DNA from: Spodoptera frugiperda | Lineage: Eukaryota; Arthropoda; Insecta; Lepidoptera; Noctuidae | NCBI RefSeq assembly: GCF_023101765.2 | Contig: NC_064225.1 | Location: forward strand, 4,216,001 to 4,280,000 | DNA length: 64,000 nucleotides | Reading direction: 5' to 3' | In this document: positions 45,461 to 56,157 of the stretch, one piece after another | Numbering within the stretch: the stretch's first letter is position 1 | Layout of the letters: each line of letters starts with the position of its first letter | Position numbers and translations under genes: made by a program | Notes under the pieces: generated by a model | The model's database searches: none | What the model was told of the DNA's origin: nothing | What the model saw: only the letters and a program-made list of their open reading frames with translations

Positions 45461-47289
45461 TCAAGAATTTATGGACTTCTTTGCTTTGGGTTACAATTAG
45501 CTGTCATGCTGCTTTAGCTGTCATTTTATCCTATTAATATTCTTGTATAGACTCTCGATTTTACTTTTGTTACCTTATTTGAGACAAGCCTACCACACTT
45601 CACTAACACCACTGCAACTCCTGTAAACCATGGATCTACATTAGATACAACCATGAAAACACCATAACATTGAAGTCTGGCGCACCCTGAAACATGAATA
45701 ACTGTCTTAGATTCCGCAACGAAATATATCAGAAGATATTATTAGAGGAGAAGAAAAACAAAGACAGTGTCCACTTCCTCGGTGAATTGAATACAGAAGA
45801 CAGAATGACTTAAGCCAAAAGGCATAAAAGAGACTGCACAACTGGGAAAAGCCCAGTCGACAAGCACCATCGTAATTTGACTCAAAACAAAGTGAGTACT
45901 TTTGATTGCAATATTCATTAAAGTCAAAGAAAACAGTGCATAAACATAAATAGATGTTATTACACTTATAAGCTTCACACGCCCTTATTTACGAAAAACA
46001 AAACCATACACATCAATAGATTCATCTAAAAATACTGCGCAAAAAACAGCCCATGATTACGTAACTTTTTCTTCTCCAACATAATTCGATACATTGTCAG
46101 GAATTCGAAAATCTGTTTCTGAATTTAATGGTTATCGGAGCAAAAGTTTGCCCCCGCCGATGCTTATCGCTTGACTAGTACGCAGCTGAAGTTTGGGCGT
46201 AACTTTATTAAATAACCTCTACTTCAGAGTGTATAAATTGTCGAATTTATCGCCTGGGTTCTTAGTGTAGGTTACGGCCGATGACGTCGGTCGACGGTCA
46301 TCGCTTAATGTAGTATGGTTAGCCACAGAAACGGAGTCCGTGTTGTTTTTGGTTACACCCTAAAATGGTTTATGTTTAAGACTGGAGATCCCTTTAACAT
46401 GGTGTAAGGATTTTGTTGTAAACGTAACAGGATTTAGTATTATGTGTAATGTGTGAATGTTTTATCAATTTTATACTTTAATATAGTATAAATACATAAC
46501 CATTTTGAATGAGAAGGAAACGTATAACATTACTTCATCTACTTTTCTAAAGTAATTAGTCCCACAAAATTTACTAACGAAACGAACGAATCCAATCTGA
46601 CCATACTCTCCACTAGAAAATATAATTCTTCTAAACAAATCTTCTTCAACCATAACAGTCGCATTTATAATACACAAACATCACTTAACAAAACTCTTGC
46701 AAGCAAACATGACACATAACACCATTTAGTCTCCAAAACTAATCCTAAATGCCAATTCCCATGCACGTACGTTCCATATTTGCGTGTCACGTAAATGCAC
46801 GTCGACATTAATCTAGATCCTTCGATAGACCTAAGCTCTATTCGGACTGTCGGGTACACGAGTAATTATCCAATCGTGATGTACTGGGAAACATGACTAA
46901 ACTGTGTTTGGATGACACAAAGCTTGATAAGTTTGGAAAGTAGAACCACCACCGTGATGCCTGAAATCAAAGACCATTAGAATAATGATTATATGGAGTC
47001 CTAATCCCTAATGGTGATGTGATTGCATTATAGGGATATTTCAAAGTTGGTTATCAGTGTCTGAATGTGGTATTGCTGTTGATGTGAGGTTTGTTTTGTG
47101 TTTTCCTTCAATGAGAAGTCAACTTTTCTGCCTGGCCAATGACAAGGACTAATTTGAGAAGTTGATGGCCAACCTTCAGGAATGAAGTGAGATTTCATAA
47201 GAAGAGAAGAAGGAAGTTAAAGTCCAACGGTTTTTGTTTATCCAAAGGTTCTTTTAAATAGTTCTTCTATGGGTAAAGGCTTATTTTGA
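45461..47289. other. Longest repeat-free stretch, no gene seen
   Basis: 1.8 kb. Minus-strand frames of 64-78 codons (45742, 46471, 46665) have no recognised motif. 47105-47215 (CTGCCTGGCCAATGACAAGG, CCAACCTTCAGGAATGAAG) looks like a dispersed repeat I have seen in moths, but no second copy lies here. Confidence 0.45.
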
Positions 47290-47432
47290 GGGGGAAAATC
47301 AACCTATTGTTTCTCCTGCCTCGGATGAAACGAGAGGGACTTTCAGACTCTTACTGACTAAAAACCATCTCGTTCCTACTCCTGTTTTTCAAGCCGGAGC
47401 CCCGGTAAACCCGCTAGGTAGTCCTTAGCTCC
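47290..47432 (-). mobile_element. SR-A full-length copy
   Basis: GAGGGGGAAAATCAACC, GACTTTCAGACTCTTACTGAC, GTAAACCCGCTAGGTAGTCCTTAGCTCC. Target duplication not seen. Confidence 0.9.
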
Positions 47433-47792
47433 ATAAGTATTCATTGTTTTTCTTTTACAATTTATAAATGGAAAATTAAATAAAATTCTTTTCCAAAAAC
47501 CACTATGCTATGTACTTCTTTGAACTCACATACCTACCTATGTTGATGTCAATACAGTACGCAGGAAAGCTTTACGAGATTAACATAGAAATGAAATGCG
47601 TTTGACATAAAGAATGATGGATATGACAGTCGATGTATAATACGCTGAGACTAAAAGAGGAAAACACAACAACGCCAAGACGAATGTCAGGATTATTTGA
47701 TGAATGATATGAATAAAGAGAAAAGGGGTTATGTAGATAGAAAAAATGTCAAGAATTAAAATATTATGTGATGTGACGTCTTTAAGCCTTTA

Positions 47793-47925
47793 ACTGTCGT
47801 ACTCAGAGATATTAACGATAACTAATTTGCTTTGACGTTCAAAAGTGCCTTCCTGGTCTATTTGAAATAACTATGGCTCAGTAACGATTTTGTTCCGAAA
47901 ACAATTAATTGCTAAGGACTGGATA
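47793..47925. mobile_element. MITE-I, rearranged copy
   Basis: ACTGTCGTACTCAGAGAT at the left. GTAACGATTTTGTTCCGAAAAC and AATTGCTAAGGAC appear in inverted order compared with 62168. A further CTGCTAAGGACTAAGC follows at 48007. Confidence 0.5.
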
Positions 47926-48062
47926 GGCAAAGTTGCCTATACTAAAAGTAAAAAATACTTTTCTGGGGTTATGATATGACTCCAGTGTTGGAAAAGTAGC
48001 GTGTACTGCTAAGGACTAAGCGTAATTCCTCGATAAGAACGTATGACCAATGTAAAGCGAAA

Positions 48063-48957
48063 ATGAATATTGTGATCCTTTTTACGAAAATTTACATGTA
48101 GAAAAAAATATAAAACTAATATTTTTTTATGAAATAATAATATGCTTTAGAAGGAGCATCAATTATTTAGTATACATTGGGAAGTACTCTCATTATTCTA
48201 ATAGAAAATTCCTATTATTATAATCTAGAAAACCCATAAACCAATAATAAATTTTGTATTAAAAATATTGTAAGGCATATTGAATTAGGTGGCCGAATAT
48301 TGAATGCTTGCCGTATTGATTGCTAAAGGTTATTTATAGATCCACAACGTAGTGTGAAACTAGTTGAGTAACACTGTCGAATTTTGCGCGTGTAAGTCAT
48401 GTAATTTAATTGTTTCATTCTCATGTAATAGGTACTTCATCTAAGCTCGAAATTCTCAAACGAAATCTTGTGACTACACGAGCAAAAGTACGTCTATAAA
48501 GTTCATAATAAAATTGTCATAAGACTAGAATGGAATTAGCCCAAATTGAAGATTATAACTTAGTCTCCATCAATTTCAAACAACTCATATAAACATTATT
48601 ACGTTCTAATTTTTGGTAGTAATTTTGTTTAGTAAATTGTTTTGCTAATAGGACTGAATTGTTTAGCAGAGTAACGTCCATTAATTTAACGTTCTTTTAT
48701 GGAGTTTTAATTGTCTGTCTTTCATTAGAATCCAACGTAATCCATCGTAGAACTGAGCGGTTAAGTAAAACTAATTAGTGAGATAATAAATGTGTGTATT
48801 TATAGAATAGGGTTATGACTCTGTTTCGTTTATTACAGGTTGATTTCTGAGCAAACTGGAAATTGGGGAAATAGTCATTCTGAGTGTTAATATGTATCAT
48901 GGATCATGTTATTTAAATACAATTCCTCTTTTAAACCGACTTAAAATTAATAAGAAT
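48063..48957. other. No recognisable feature
   Basis: 0.9 kb of A+T-rich sequence; nothing assignable. Confidence 0.5.
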
Positions 48958-49085
48958 GTTTTCAGTGAGACCTGTATGTAGGTACGAGTATATGTTTGTT
49001 TGTGCACGCGTATCTCACGATTGATTGAACCGATTTTAATGTGATTTATAACGTCGAGTCATGCGATGCTTCGCAAGCAAACTCA
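48958..49085 (+). mobile_element. Helitron-like fragment
   Basis: GTTTGTTTGTGCACGCGTATCTCACGATTGATTGAACCGATTTTAATG resembles the ...CTTGACCGATTTTGATG block of the Helitron at 18644. Ends are absent. Confidence 0.35.
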
Positions 49086-49106
49086 GAATATAAGTATTCT
49101 TTGATA

Positions 49107-49262
49107 GATTGCGTTTACAAACATACAAGTTCATATACACATGACACCGAGATATGAAACAACAAATTTTGGATCGCACAAAGAGTTGCTCCGTACAGGA
49201 ATCAAACCCGCTACACAATGCACAGCAGCTGATTTCCAACCCACTACACCAACCGTGCAGTA
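49107..49262 (-). mobile_element. SINE-D, full head
   Basis: GCGTTTACAAACATACAAGTTC, AAACAACAAATTTTGGATCGCACAAAGAGTTGCTCC, inverted B-box GGAATCAAACCCG and AACCGTGCAGT. The 3' CACGAC...GGGGCAAC tail is missing. Confidence 0.88.
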
Positions 49263-49703
49263 AACAGTCTCTCTATTTTGTTTCATAAACTTTTTGCAAC
49301 CATTTTTATTAATTAGGTATCTACTGTTAAAAAGATCGAAAATTTGAACAATTCTCCACAAAATCCAATAAAATCATCTTCAAAACACAATCTAGAAACG
49401 CATTATATTCTCTAGTCAATTGCTCTGAATGACCCTTAGCCACTTTAATACAAGGCGATAGCTTTTAGATGGTAGTAAATATAAAAGGGAAACATGAGCC
49501 ACCGTGGGCTGCCAAGTGGGGCAAGCCACTAGCCAAGTTTCGTGAACAGCTGACATTGGTTCGGTGTATTCTTTTTTGTGTTGGACATCCTTTTTCGGAG
49601 TATAGAATATTTTCTTAATGAATATAATTATTTAGTATTGATTTTATTTCATATATGGCTGCTAATTTGGTTATGGACGTTTCGTTTGTTCAATCTCCGT
49701 ATC

Positions 49704-49849
49704 CTTTTTTGAGGGGGAAAATCATCCAATGACTTTTCACACCTTAGGCTGAACGGAGTGCCAGACTCTTACTGACTAAAAATAAACTCATTCCTACTCT
49801 TGCTTTACGAGCCGGAGCTCAGGTAACCCGCTATGCAGTCCGGAGCTCC
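49704..49849 (-). mobile_element. SR-A full-length copy
   Basis: TTTTTTGAGGGGGAAAATCATCC to GCAGTCCGGAGCTCC, with a ~15 bp deletion in the GGCGAGGCGAGAGGG part. Confidence 0.9.
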
Positions 49850-49872
49850 GGGTAATCTACGAAAGGAGAACT

Positions 49873-49981
49873 TTTTCGGAGCTCTCATTGCTTGGTTCAT
49901 TCGTGCCGGCCAATCAGAATGCCGAATGCGCTCTCGTTTCGTTTTCGTTTAACGTAAAGCAAATTCGTTCTAATAGTGTAC
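49873..49981. mobile_element. MITE-G, left end lost
   Basis: GCCGGCCAATCAGAATGCCGAATGCGCTCTCGTTTCG, AACGTAAAGCAAATTCGTTC and TAGTGTAC. It lies 23 bp from the SR-A copy on its left. Confidence 0.6.
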
Positions 49982-50089
49982 TGATTTGTTAAAAATCGTC
50001 ACTTATGTTTTTTCGATGATACAATATTTATTAGTGGTTATTTATATTCTCTTAGATTCATTGAAATATGTTACTGACTACAAAGATTT

Positions 50090-50215
50090 TTATGGAGCAG
50101 AGGACTAATGAGCAGACGGATCACCAGATGGTAAGCGATCAGCGCCGCCCATGGACACCTGGAACACCAGAGAAGTGATTCCGGTGCATTGCCTTTTAAA
50201 AAGGAATACGCTTCT
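50090..50215 (-). mobile_element. LINE-tail / SR-B-related fragment
   Basis: The tail half is SR-B-like (GAGCAGACGGATCACCAGATGG, GCCCATGGACACC). Instead of SR-B's GGCCTTTTGGG it continues TGCCTTTTAAAAAGGAATACGC. On the minus strand this reads KRIPF, stop, then in frame GVPGVHGRR, like the end of a LINE ORF also seen at 55215. Confidence 0.6.
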
Positions 50216-50451
50216 ATGTATCGTAGTATGTACGCTCTCTCGTATGGAGCTAGGAACTACATAGCTCGCTCATACTCATTGGAGCATAATAAACGTGTGA
50301 AGCTCCAGTGTAAGCGGCAGACCTGTTGGCTAGCAATATTGCTCAAACCACAGAGGGAACGTCTGTGTGATATTATGACCAATCTATCGCTTACCCTATG
50401 GTAACGGAATCGGAACGTTACATATGAGACTCTTTAACACTATTGCTGTAG

Positions 50452-50490
50452 AGTCAAATGTAACGTTTAATGCTCATGTCTCTTGATCGA
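50452..50490. repeat. Diverged copy of the palindrome arm at 50723
   Basis: GAGTCAAATGTAACGTTTAATGCTCATGTCTCTTGA parallels GACTCAAATGTAACATTTATCGTTCATGTCTCTCGA starting at 50723. A SINE-D lies between the two copies. Confidence 0.75.
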
Positions 50491-50503
50491 TACTAAAGGC
50501 CTT

Positions 50504-50679
50504 GGTTGACTAGGCAACTGGCTGTCGTGCTAGCGGGTAGTGGATTCGATTCCCGCACGTAGCAACTGTTTATGTGATCAATCAATTGTTGTTTCTGGTC
50601 TGGGTGTAATGTGCATGTTAATTTGTATGTTTGTAAACGCACCCACGACATATGAGAAAATCCTATGTGTGGGATCAGG
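50504..50679 (+). mobile_element. SINE-D copy
   Basis: GGTTGACTAGGCAACTGGC, B-box TGGATTCGATTCCC, TTGTTGTTTCTGGTCTGGG and AAACGCACCCACGAC to CTATGTGTGGGATCAGG. The first ~15 bp of the head are missing. Confidence 0.9.
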
Positions 50680-50700
50680 TTTGGAGCAAAAAAGGAAATG

Positions 50701-50749
50701 ATGAACGATAAATGTTACATTTGACTCAAATGTAACATTTATCGTTCAT
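50701..50749. repeat. 49 bp perfect palindrome
   Basis: 24 bp arms (left starts ATGAACGATAAATGTTACAT, right ends its complement) around a single C. The centre reads TGACTCA. Confidence 0.97.
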
Positions 50750-51036
50750 GTCTCTCGACCCTTTAATTTCTGAAGAGGTCTACTATTTAATTTATTTTTC
50801 CCATGTTACGTTATATAATCAGATAAGACCGAGCGAGATGATTGACACGAATTTGGTGTATTTTTAGTATTATTTAATAGCTTTTTCCAAAAATAGGGGA
50901 CTGCCTTCAATTTTCTTTACCGTCCCCGTTTTAATTAAGTCAGTTAATGTTCCTAAAACATTCACATCAAAATCGGTTTGCGCACAAACATACAGGTCAA
51001 ACGGAGAGATCAAACTTCTTATTTTTTTAATTTGAT

Positions 51037-51413
51037 TATACAATGTGATAGGTGTGGGACTTCTAACCCGTTAAGGCTGAGTACTACATCTAATTTTATA
51101 GACAAAAAAGTAATATGGGTGTTTGAAACCCCAATTGAAAATATTGAAAAATTGCGATTTTTTCTGTAAAGATTATTCAGAAATTATTTTTTTTCTCACC
51201 AAAACATTATCAAACATATGAAAAAAGTAATGAATTAGTTAGCCAAGGTTATTAGCTACCGTTTGTCGTTTTTTTTTTTTTTGTTTCTAAGAATATTAAA
51301 ATAGCCATAATTTTAAGGGATTCGACCCCTTCGACCCCCGACTTTTGTCCATAAAATTAGATGTAGTACTCAGCCTTAACGGGTTAGAAGTCCGAACCCT
51401 ATCACATTGTATA
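51037..51413. mobile_element. 377 bp element with 71 bp terminal inverted repeats
   Basis: Arms 51037-51107 and 51343-51413 match at about 67 of 71 positions. Shared blocks include ACAATGTGATAGG, ACTTCTAACCCGTTAAGG, CTGAGTACTACATC and TAATTTTAT. TATA lies at both outer edges, which could include a TA target duplication of the Tc1/mariner type (inference). The 235 bp interior is A+T-rich, with a T run at 51270-51282 and no transposase. The 63-codon frame at 50978 crosses the left arm and is not a gene. Confidence 0.9.
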
Positions 51414-51940
51414 TAATCTGCGCTACGTAACTAAGACATCGGATAAGCGTTTGCCGCTTGGCAAAAGCACATCCGACCACATCTGTAGTAGCATCCAAAG
51501 AGAGAGACAGAAAACAACGATCTCTCTCACACCACGCCTCGGGAAAGAATGTAATATTGCCGTGCCTTAAAAATTATAATCACTTGACATTTTTTTTACG
51601 AAAACTTTCCATGTTTTCCTGTAAGTACATAATCATTGTTAAAAATTGTTTCAACATTTTTGCTTAGTTCTTGTGTAAGTACTAAACTGAGTTTAGTCGC
51701 TGTTGTTGTAAAAATTCTAGCTTTTTTTCCAAGAACAGTGTTCAATTAGAGAAGTAGACTAAGTCTTTTCAACAGTTTGTAGTTGTTTAATCATATTTTT
51801 TGTATGTTGTTAGTAAAGTTAGATCCTGTACTTAACTAAGGATTGTCAAAAATATTATAAGCGATTGTTTTTTCAATTTTAAAACTATTGCAGCTGATTA
51901 TATCAAGTGATCACAAGTTCAACTGCTAAGTCAGGTCTTA

Positions 51941-52096
51941 GATCAGACCACGACGTTGCCATTGCGGTTTACCGGGGCTCCGGCGTCGAAAAGTAGGAGA
52001 TGGATCGGGATGGTTTTATTCAGTAAGAGTCTGACACTCCCTCTCGCATCGGCCAAAGCGGGAGAAGTCATTGATTGATTTATCCCCTCAAAAAAA
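51941..52096 (+). mobile_element. SR-A/LINE 3'UTR insertion with 10 bp target duplication
   Basis: Begins GATCAGACCACGACG, matching the LINE 3'UTR upstream of SR-A (minus strand of ~56365-56385). It then jumps to GGTTTACCGGGGCTCCGG and runs to CCCCTCAAAAAAA. TCAGGTCTTA is exact at 51931-51940 and 52097-52106. The insertion derives from a LINE transcript with an internal deletion. Confidence 0.9.
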
Positions 52097-52399
52097 TCAG
52101 GTCTTAAATAGTCCAGGATTAGTAACGACAGCCCAAGTACAATTACTATTTTAACCACCTCAAAATGCTTTGTTGACCAAGTCGGAACTTGTAATATTAT
52201 CATCAAATTCTGTTACGTAATAGTATTATACCGTTAGTAGGCTAGTCAAGCCTAAATATACTTCACTAGAGATCGTAAATTTGAACAAACCTCAAGTTAT
52301 TGTAATAGAATGTTCTATAGATTCTGTCTTTAGGCCTCTGACCTCTTTAGATGTTATTATAAGGAATGGAACATGGAATGGGGAAGTAGGATTTCAACA

Positions 52400-52546
52400 T
52401 CTTATACTTATTATATAAAGCTGAAGAGATGTGGAAACTTTTTTTGTTTCAATTTATCAAGGAAGATTATATGCTAAAAAACTTAACGCTACAATCAAAA
52501 CGAACCGAGCACCCACCAGCGGGTGACACCGGGCGGAAGTGGCTAG
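52400..52546 (+). mobile_element. Non-autonomous Helitron, LEP1-like
   Basis: TCTTATACTTATTATATAAAGCTGAAGAG at the left and GGGCGGAAGTGGCTAG at the right, with A before and T after. It is a shortened, more diverged relative of 25309-25500. Confidence 0.8.
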
Positions 52547-52589
52547 TGCTCTTCACACGGGTATTGCCAGAGTAATTTAAGGAACTACA

Positions 52590-52862
52590 CATTGTCGACA
52601 AAGTTACGGACATAGCTCAAAGGATTAGCAAGCTGAAGTGGCAATCACATTTATCGAAGAACTGATGACGGTTGGGGTAAACGTGTTCTAGAGCGGAGAC
52701 CGCGTCTAGGCAAGCGTAGTGTAGGGCGCCCTCCAGCAAGGTGGTTTGACAATATCAAGTAGGCTGGTAGTGGTTGGATGCGTAGAGCTGAAAGTCTAGC
52801 TCAGTGGCGTGCCATTAGAGAGGCATATGTCTAGCAGTGGACGAGAACAGGCTGATGATGGG
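52590..52862 (+). pseudogene. RTE-type LINE, reverse transcriptase C-terminus and tail
   Basis: An early frame gives KVTDIAQRISKLKWQ. After a shift, the frame at 52658 gives RTDDGWGKRVLERRPRLG, then RPPARWFDNIK, stop, AGSGWMRRAESLAQWRAIRE, AYV, stop, QW. The order of these blocks is that of Lepidopteran RTE retrotransposons. One frameshift and two internal stops make it dead. The tail is GGCTGATGATGGG. Confidence 0.9.
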
Positions 52863-53588
52863 TAGATGAACACATTTAACAGGAATCGAGTAGCAGCGCG
52901 CTGTGATAAAATTTTAAACTGTAATCTCCAGGTTGTTCGTCAAGATTGGATATAAACCTTATCTTATAGAGATCGCTCATAGTCCAGATGCGAACTGCGA
53001 ATTGCTGTTACACTTGGCAAATATCAAGCACTTTAACCAACAAATATTCAAACAAAACACTCCATCTTGTCTATTTAAAAATTCCACTACACGAACCACC
53101 TATTCATAATTATTATTATCCTATTTGTGCTTTGTGTATTAAAACGGTCTGTCATGAGACGCACACAATCAAATTATATCGCTTACCCGTCTGTCTGTCA
53201 AGAGTCACATTTGCAACCACCTGACCGGGGAAGCGGAAAACGGAATAAAATGGAAACAAAAGCCTATCAGGGCTTGTGTACTGAGGGAACACGAAACTTT
53301 TTTTAAGTGATGTTCTACTGAAATTGTTTTGTGGTTTTCGGAGTCTTTTTTTGTGTTATAAGATTTTGTTTCTTGTCTAATTTTGTTATGGTTTAAAATT
53401 GCGTGTACTCTGTGTCTGCCATCAAAATCATCATCATTGTGTATCTTCTATTTTGTTTGTTGCCTAATCATCATTATTATAATTATCAACCAAACAAGAT
53501 CACGTGTAAACACAAACCTGCCCAAAGACTTTTGGGTCGATCGATTGGTTAATTTCAAATTCTATATTTTTATGATTTCAAAGAATGT
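52863..53588. other. No recognisable feature
   Basis: A 78-codon frame at 52988 has no known motif. Confidence 0.5.
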
Positions 53589-53684
53589 CATTAACACATT
53601 GAATGCCGCGGTGGTCACCGGTGATCGACGTTAGCGAAAGATTTGCCCTCTTCAGTTTTCTATTGGCAGTCAAAGTACTTAATG
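53589..53684. mobile_element. MITE-O copy
   Basis: CATTAACACATTGAATGCC at the left and GGCAGTCAAAGTACTTAATG at the right are inverted. The interior has GCGGTGGTCACCGGTGATCG. Relative at 58026. Confidence 0.6.
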
Positions 53685-54154
53685 ACATATTTAACGTCTG
53701 AAAAAAATCATAAGATGATCAAATGCTACGCATATGTTAAACCTGCGTTAGACAACCTATGTACTGATTAATCTAGCAAAATTTAGTTTTTGCAATACAC
53801 AAAATTTCGAAAAAATCAAAACACCAAAACGACAATCCTTCCTTTGCCGGTCCAACGAAGCAATAAATCTCATAATTGATTAAAGCCATTTGTCAAACCG
53901 TCTAGGTAGCGTAATTGAGAATATGATGGGAGCATTAATAATGTACTGCACAGCTCGTTAATTAAGGTAATTACAATGGTATGTAGATTTTGTCATAGAT
54001 TTCATTGTGTAAGTATATTTGTCTATATGCATGCTTGTTTGTGGTATTCTGTTAGGCTTTGTAACAAAGGCGAATGTTACACGTACATAAATGAATTTAA
54101 TATTTTCTTTTGTTTGTTCTCAGATATCGCATAATATAATGCATTTACATGTTG

Positions 54155-54316
54155 CAGTGGCCCAGGACTTTAAGATGCCCGCTTCCTATGCATGAGATTT
54201 TTAAACCTACCAACGGCAAGTAACAATGGCGATGTCCAAATCTTCTCCGTGTGAGAAGAGGCCATTGGTCAGCAGTGGCCACGTATTGGCTGTTGATGCG
54301 TGATGTGAGATGAATT
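54155..54316 (+). mobile_element. SINE-F, internally deleted
   Basis: CAGTGGCCCAGGACTTTAAGATGCCCGC, CCTACCAACGGCAAGTAAC, then directly AATCTTCTCCGTGTGAGAAGAGGCC and TTGGCTGTTGATGCGTGATGTGAG. The central ~130 bp is deleted. Confidence 0.85.
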
Positions 54317-55214
54317 TACAATAACATAAAATATTAAAAAATAAAGCTCTTAACTGAACTATGAGCATCCTCATTGTTAGAAGGTTTTCCTTAACCTCCT
54401 TGCTTGATGTGTAGGAGTTTAGGTTTGTCATAAAGTCCTACTGACCAATCTCTGTCAATATGTAATCTCTATGTTTAGCTGTGGCTGATAATGATGATGA
54501 TGACGTAATCTCTTAGACATTTCTTATGACATATAGAATTGTAGGGGTCACCAAAACATACAACTCTCACCAGAAATAACTAGAACTAGAACTATAACCT
54601 CTAAATCCTCTACTCAACTAGCTAGCTCACCCAAAAGAAAATTCCACCGTCCGCATAACCCAACCTAAAATTTGAACCAAGGCCAACAAACTATCCACAA
54701 TAATAGGCGAACTACACAGCAAAATTCCTATCTATTTCGAACCAAACCACGCATAGCTATACCTTTTGTAGTTGGAAAGACAAAAACAAATTTATTGCAC
54801 GTTCACAATGATTTTGACGGGGGTGCCTGATAGGGGTGCGTAAACAGGGCCAATATTAATTGATGTAATTTATATGTGTACAACATTGGGACCCTGCCCA
54901 GCATTATTGCTTCAAATTGTTTCCACCTTGTTTTGTGTCGATTTTCAAGGACGTTTTTGAGGGTGTTTTGGGTAGATCGTGCTTTAATCCTGATGTATGG
55001 GCGTGGAGGAGGCTTAATCCGTGTGTTGTTACTGCGTCAAGGACTTACTTGATCGGCGAAAATGTATAGCGAAAGCTTGTAAAGGCTTTCTTTCCAAAAG
55101 TAAAAATATTATGTGACTTATTGAGTGCTTATTTTTTTATTTAATTCCCATACAAGCTTGACGTCATTACCAGGAGATATTCTTGGTATATAAACTATAA
55201 ACTAAATTACCACA
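54317..55214. other. No recognisable feature
   Basis: 0.9 kb. (GAT)-type run at 54488-54505; nothing else assignable. Confidence 0.5.
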
Positions 55215-55385
55215 TTTTTTATATAGAATAGGGGGCGAACGAGTAGACGCGTCACCTGGTGGTAAGCAATCAGCGCCACCCACGGACACCCGCTACACCA
55301 GAAGAGCCACAAGTGCGTTGCCAGTTTTTTAAAATATAATACGCCCTTTCTTGAAGGTTTGAAGGTCGTATCGGTCGTAAAATGA
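55215..55385 (-). pseudogene. LINE C-terminal fragment whose 3' end equals the SR-B tail
   Basis: On the minus strand it reads RYDLQTFKKGR and then continues into the SR-B-like tail (ACCAGGTGACGCGTCTACTCG, ATTCTATATAAAAAA). A .RYDLQ.FK(K) segment just before the stop and a short 3'UTR are seen in Lepidopteran non-LTR elements (family knowledge; exact clade uncertain). It is heavily 5'-truncated. Confidence 0.6.
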
Positions 55386-55926
55386 TTTACAAACAAACAA
55401 AACTTAGTGAATTTTTGTATCATATTCAGATACGGATGAGTTTTAAGTAGCTATTTAGCAAAAAAGGAACTTTTTAACTACATTAAATACATATCCTATT
55501 AAACTTAGCACGAGACTATAATAACATTTAGGAAAACTGCGTAAAGTAAGTTTTTAATAGCCTAACATGCTTTTACGATCATAAAATTTAGAACACCGAT
55601 GAATTCTTATATTACGAGTACTTTATTTAGTCGTAAAGAACTGAATAGGTAAATTTAAAGTTAGTACATATCCTAGTAAATTACTTTCTTTTAAAGTTTA
55701 AAACTTGTTACTAAAACGTTATTAACCTATCACAAGCAACCATAACCATCTTGAACTTTCCTATAATAAAGAAACTGCCAATAGGTTCGGGCCCTTGCCG
55801 ATTAACCTACACCAATTCGACAAGTTTTTCATTGGAATTTTGACCTTATTATAACCATTAATAAGGTTAAAAATCTAAAAATTTGTGCCTTCTGAAATGG
55901 CATTCAGAAAACCGACATAAAACAAC

Positions 55927-56078
55927 ACTTTTTTTTTCAGGGGAGAAGATCATTAACTTCCTTTGTCTTGGGTGAGCGGAGAGGGAGTGTCAGAGTCTTA
56001 CTGAATAAAAAACCACCGTTCCTACTCCTGCTCTTCGAGCTACTCCTCCTCTTTGAACTGGAATCTGCAGCTCCGGGA
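55927..56078 (-). mobile_element. SR-A inserted in SR-B, 10 bp target duplication
   Basis: TTTTTTTTTTCAGGGGAGAAGATC to ATCTGCAGCTCCGGG. ATAAAACAAC (55917-55926) and ATAAATCAAC (56079-56088) flank it, one mismatch. A short CTACTCCTCC duplication is seen inside. Confidence 0.87.
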
Positions 56079-56157
56079 TAAATCAACGCTCGTCCTCAGT
56101 AACGCAACCCCTAGTCCCAAAATTCTCAGTCGTAAAATCCCTCACTCTCAAAAGGCT

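Noticed and set aside
47105..47215. Dispersed repeat resembling a moth transposon fragment
   Set aside because: Only a feeling of familiarity; no second copy or structural ends in the window.
49484..49560. Possible exon around GAGCCACCGTGGGCTGCC
   Set aside because: Slightly higher GC but no open frame with a recognisable motif and no clear splice sites.
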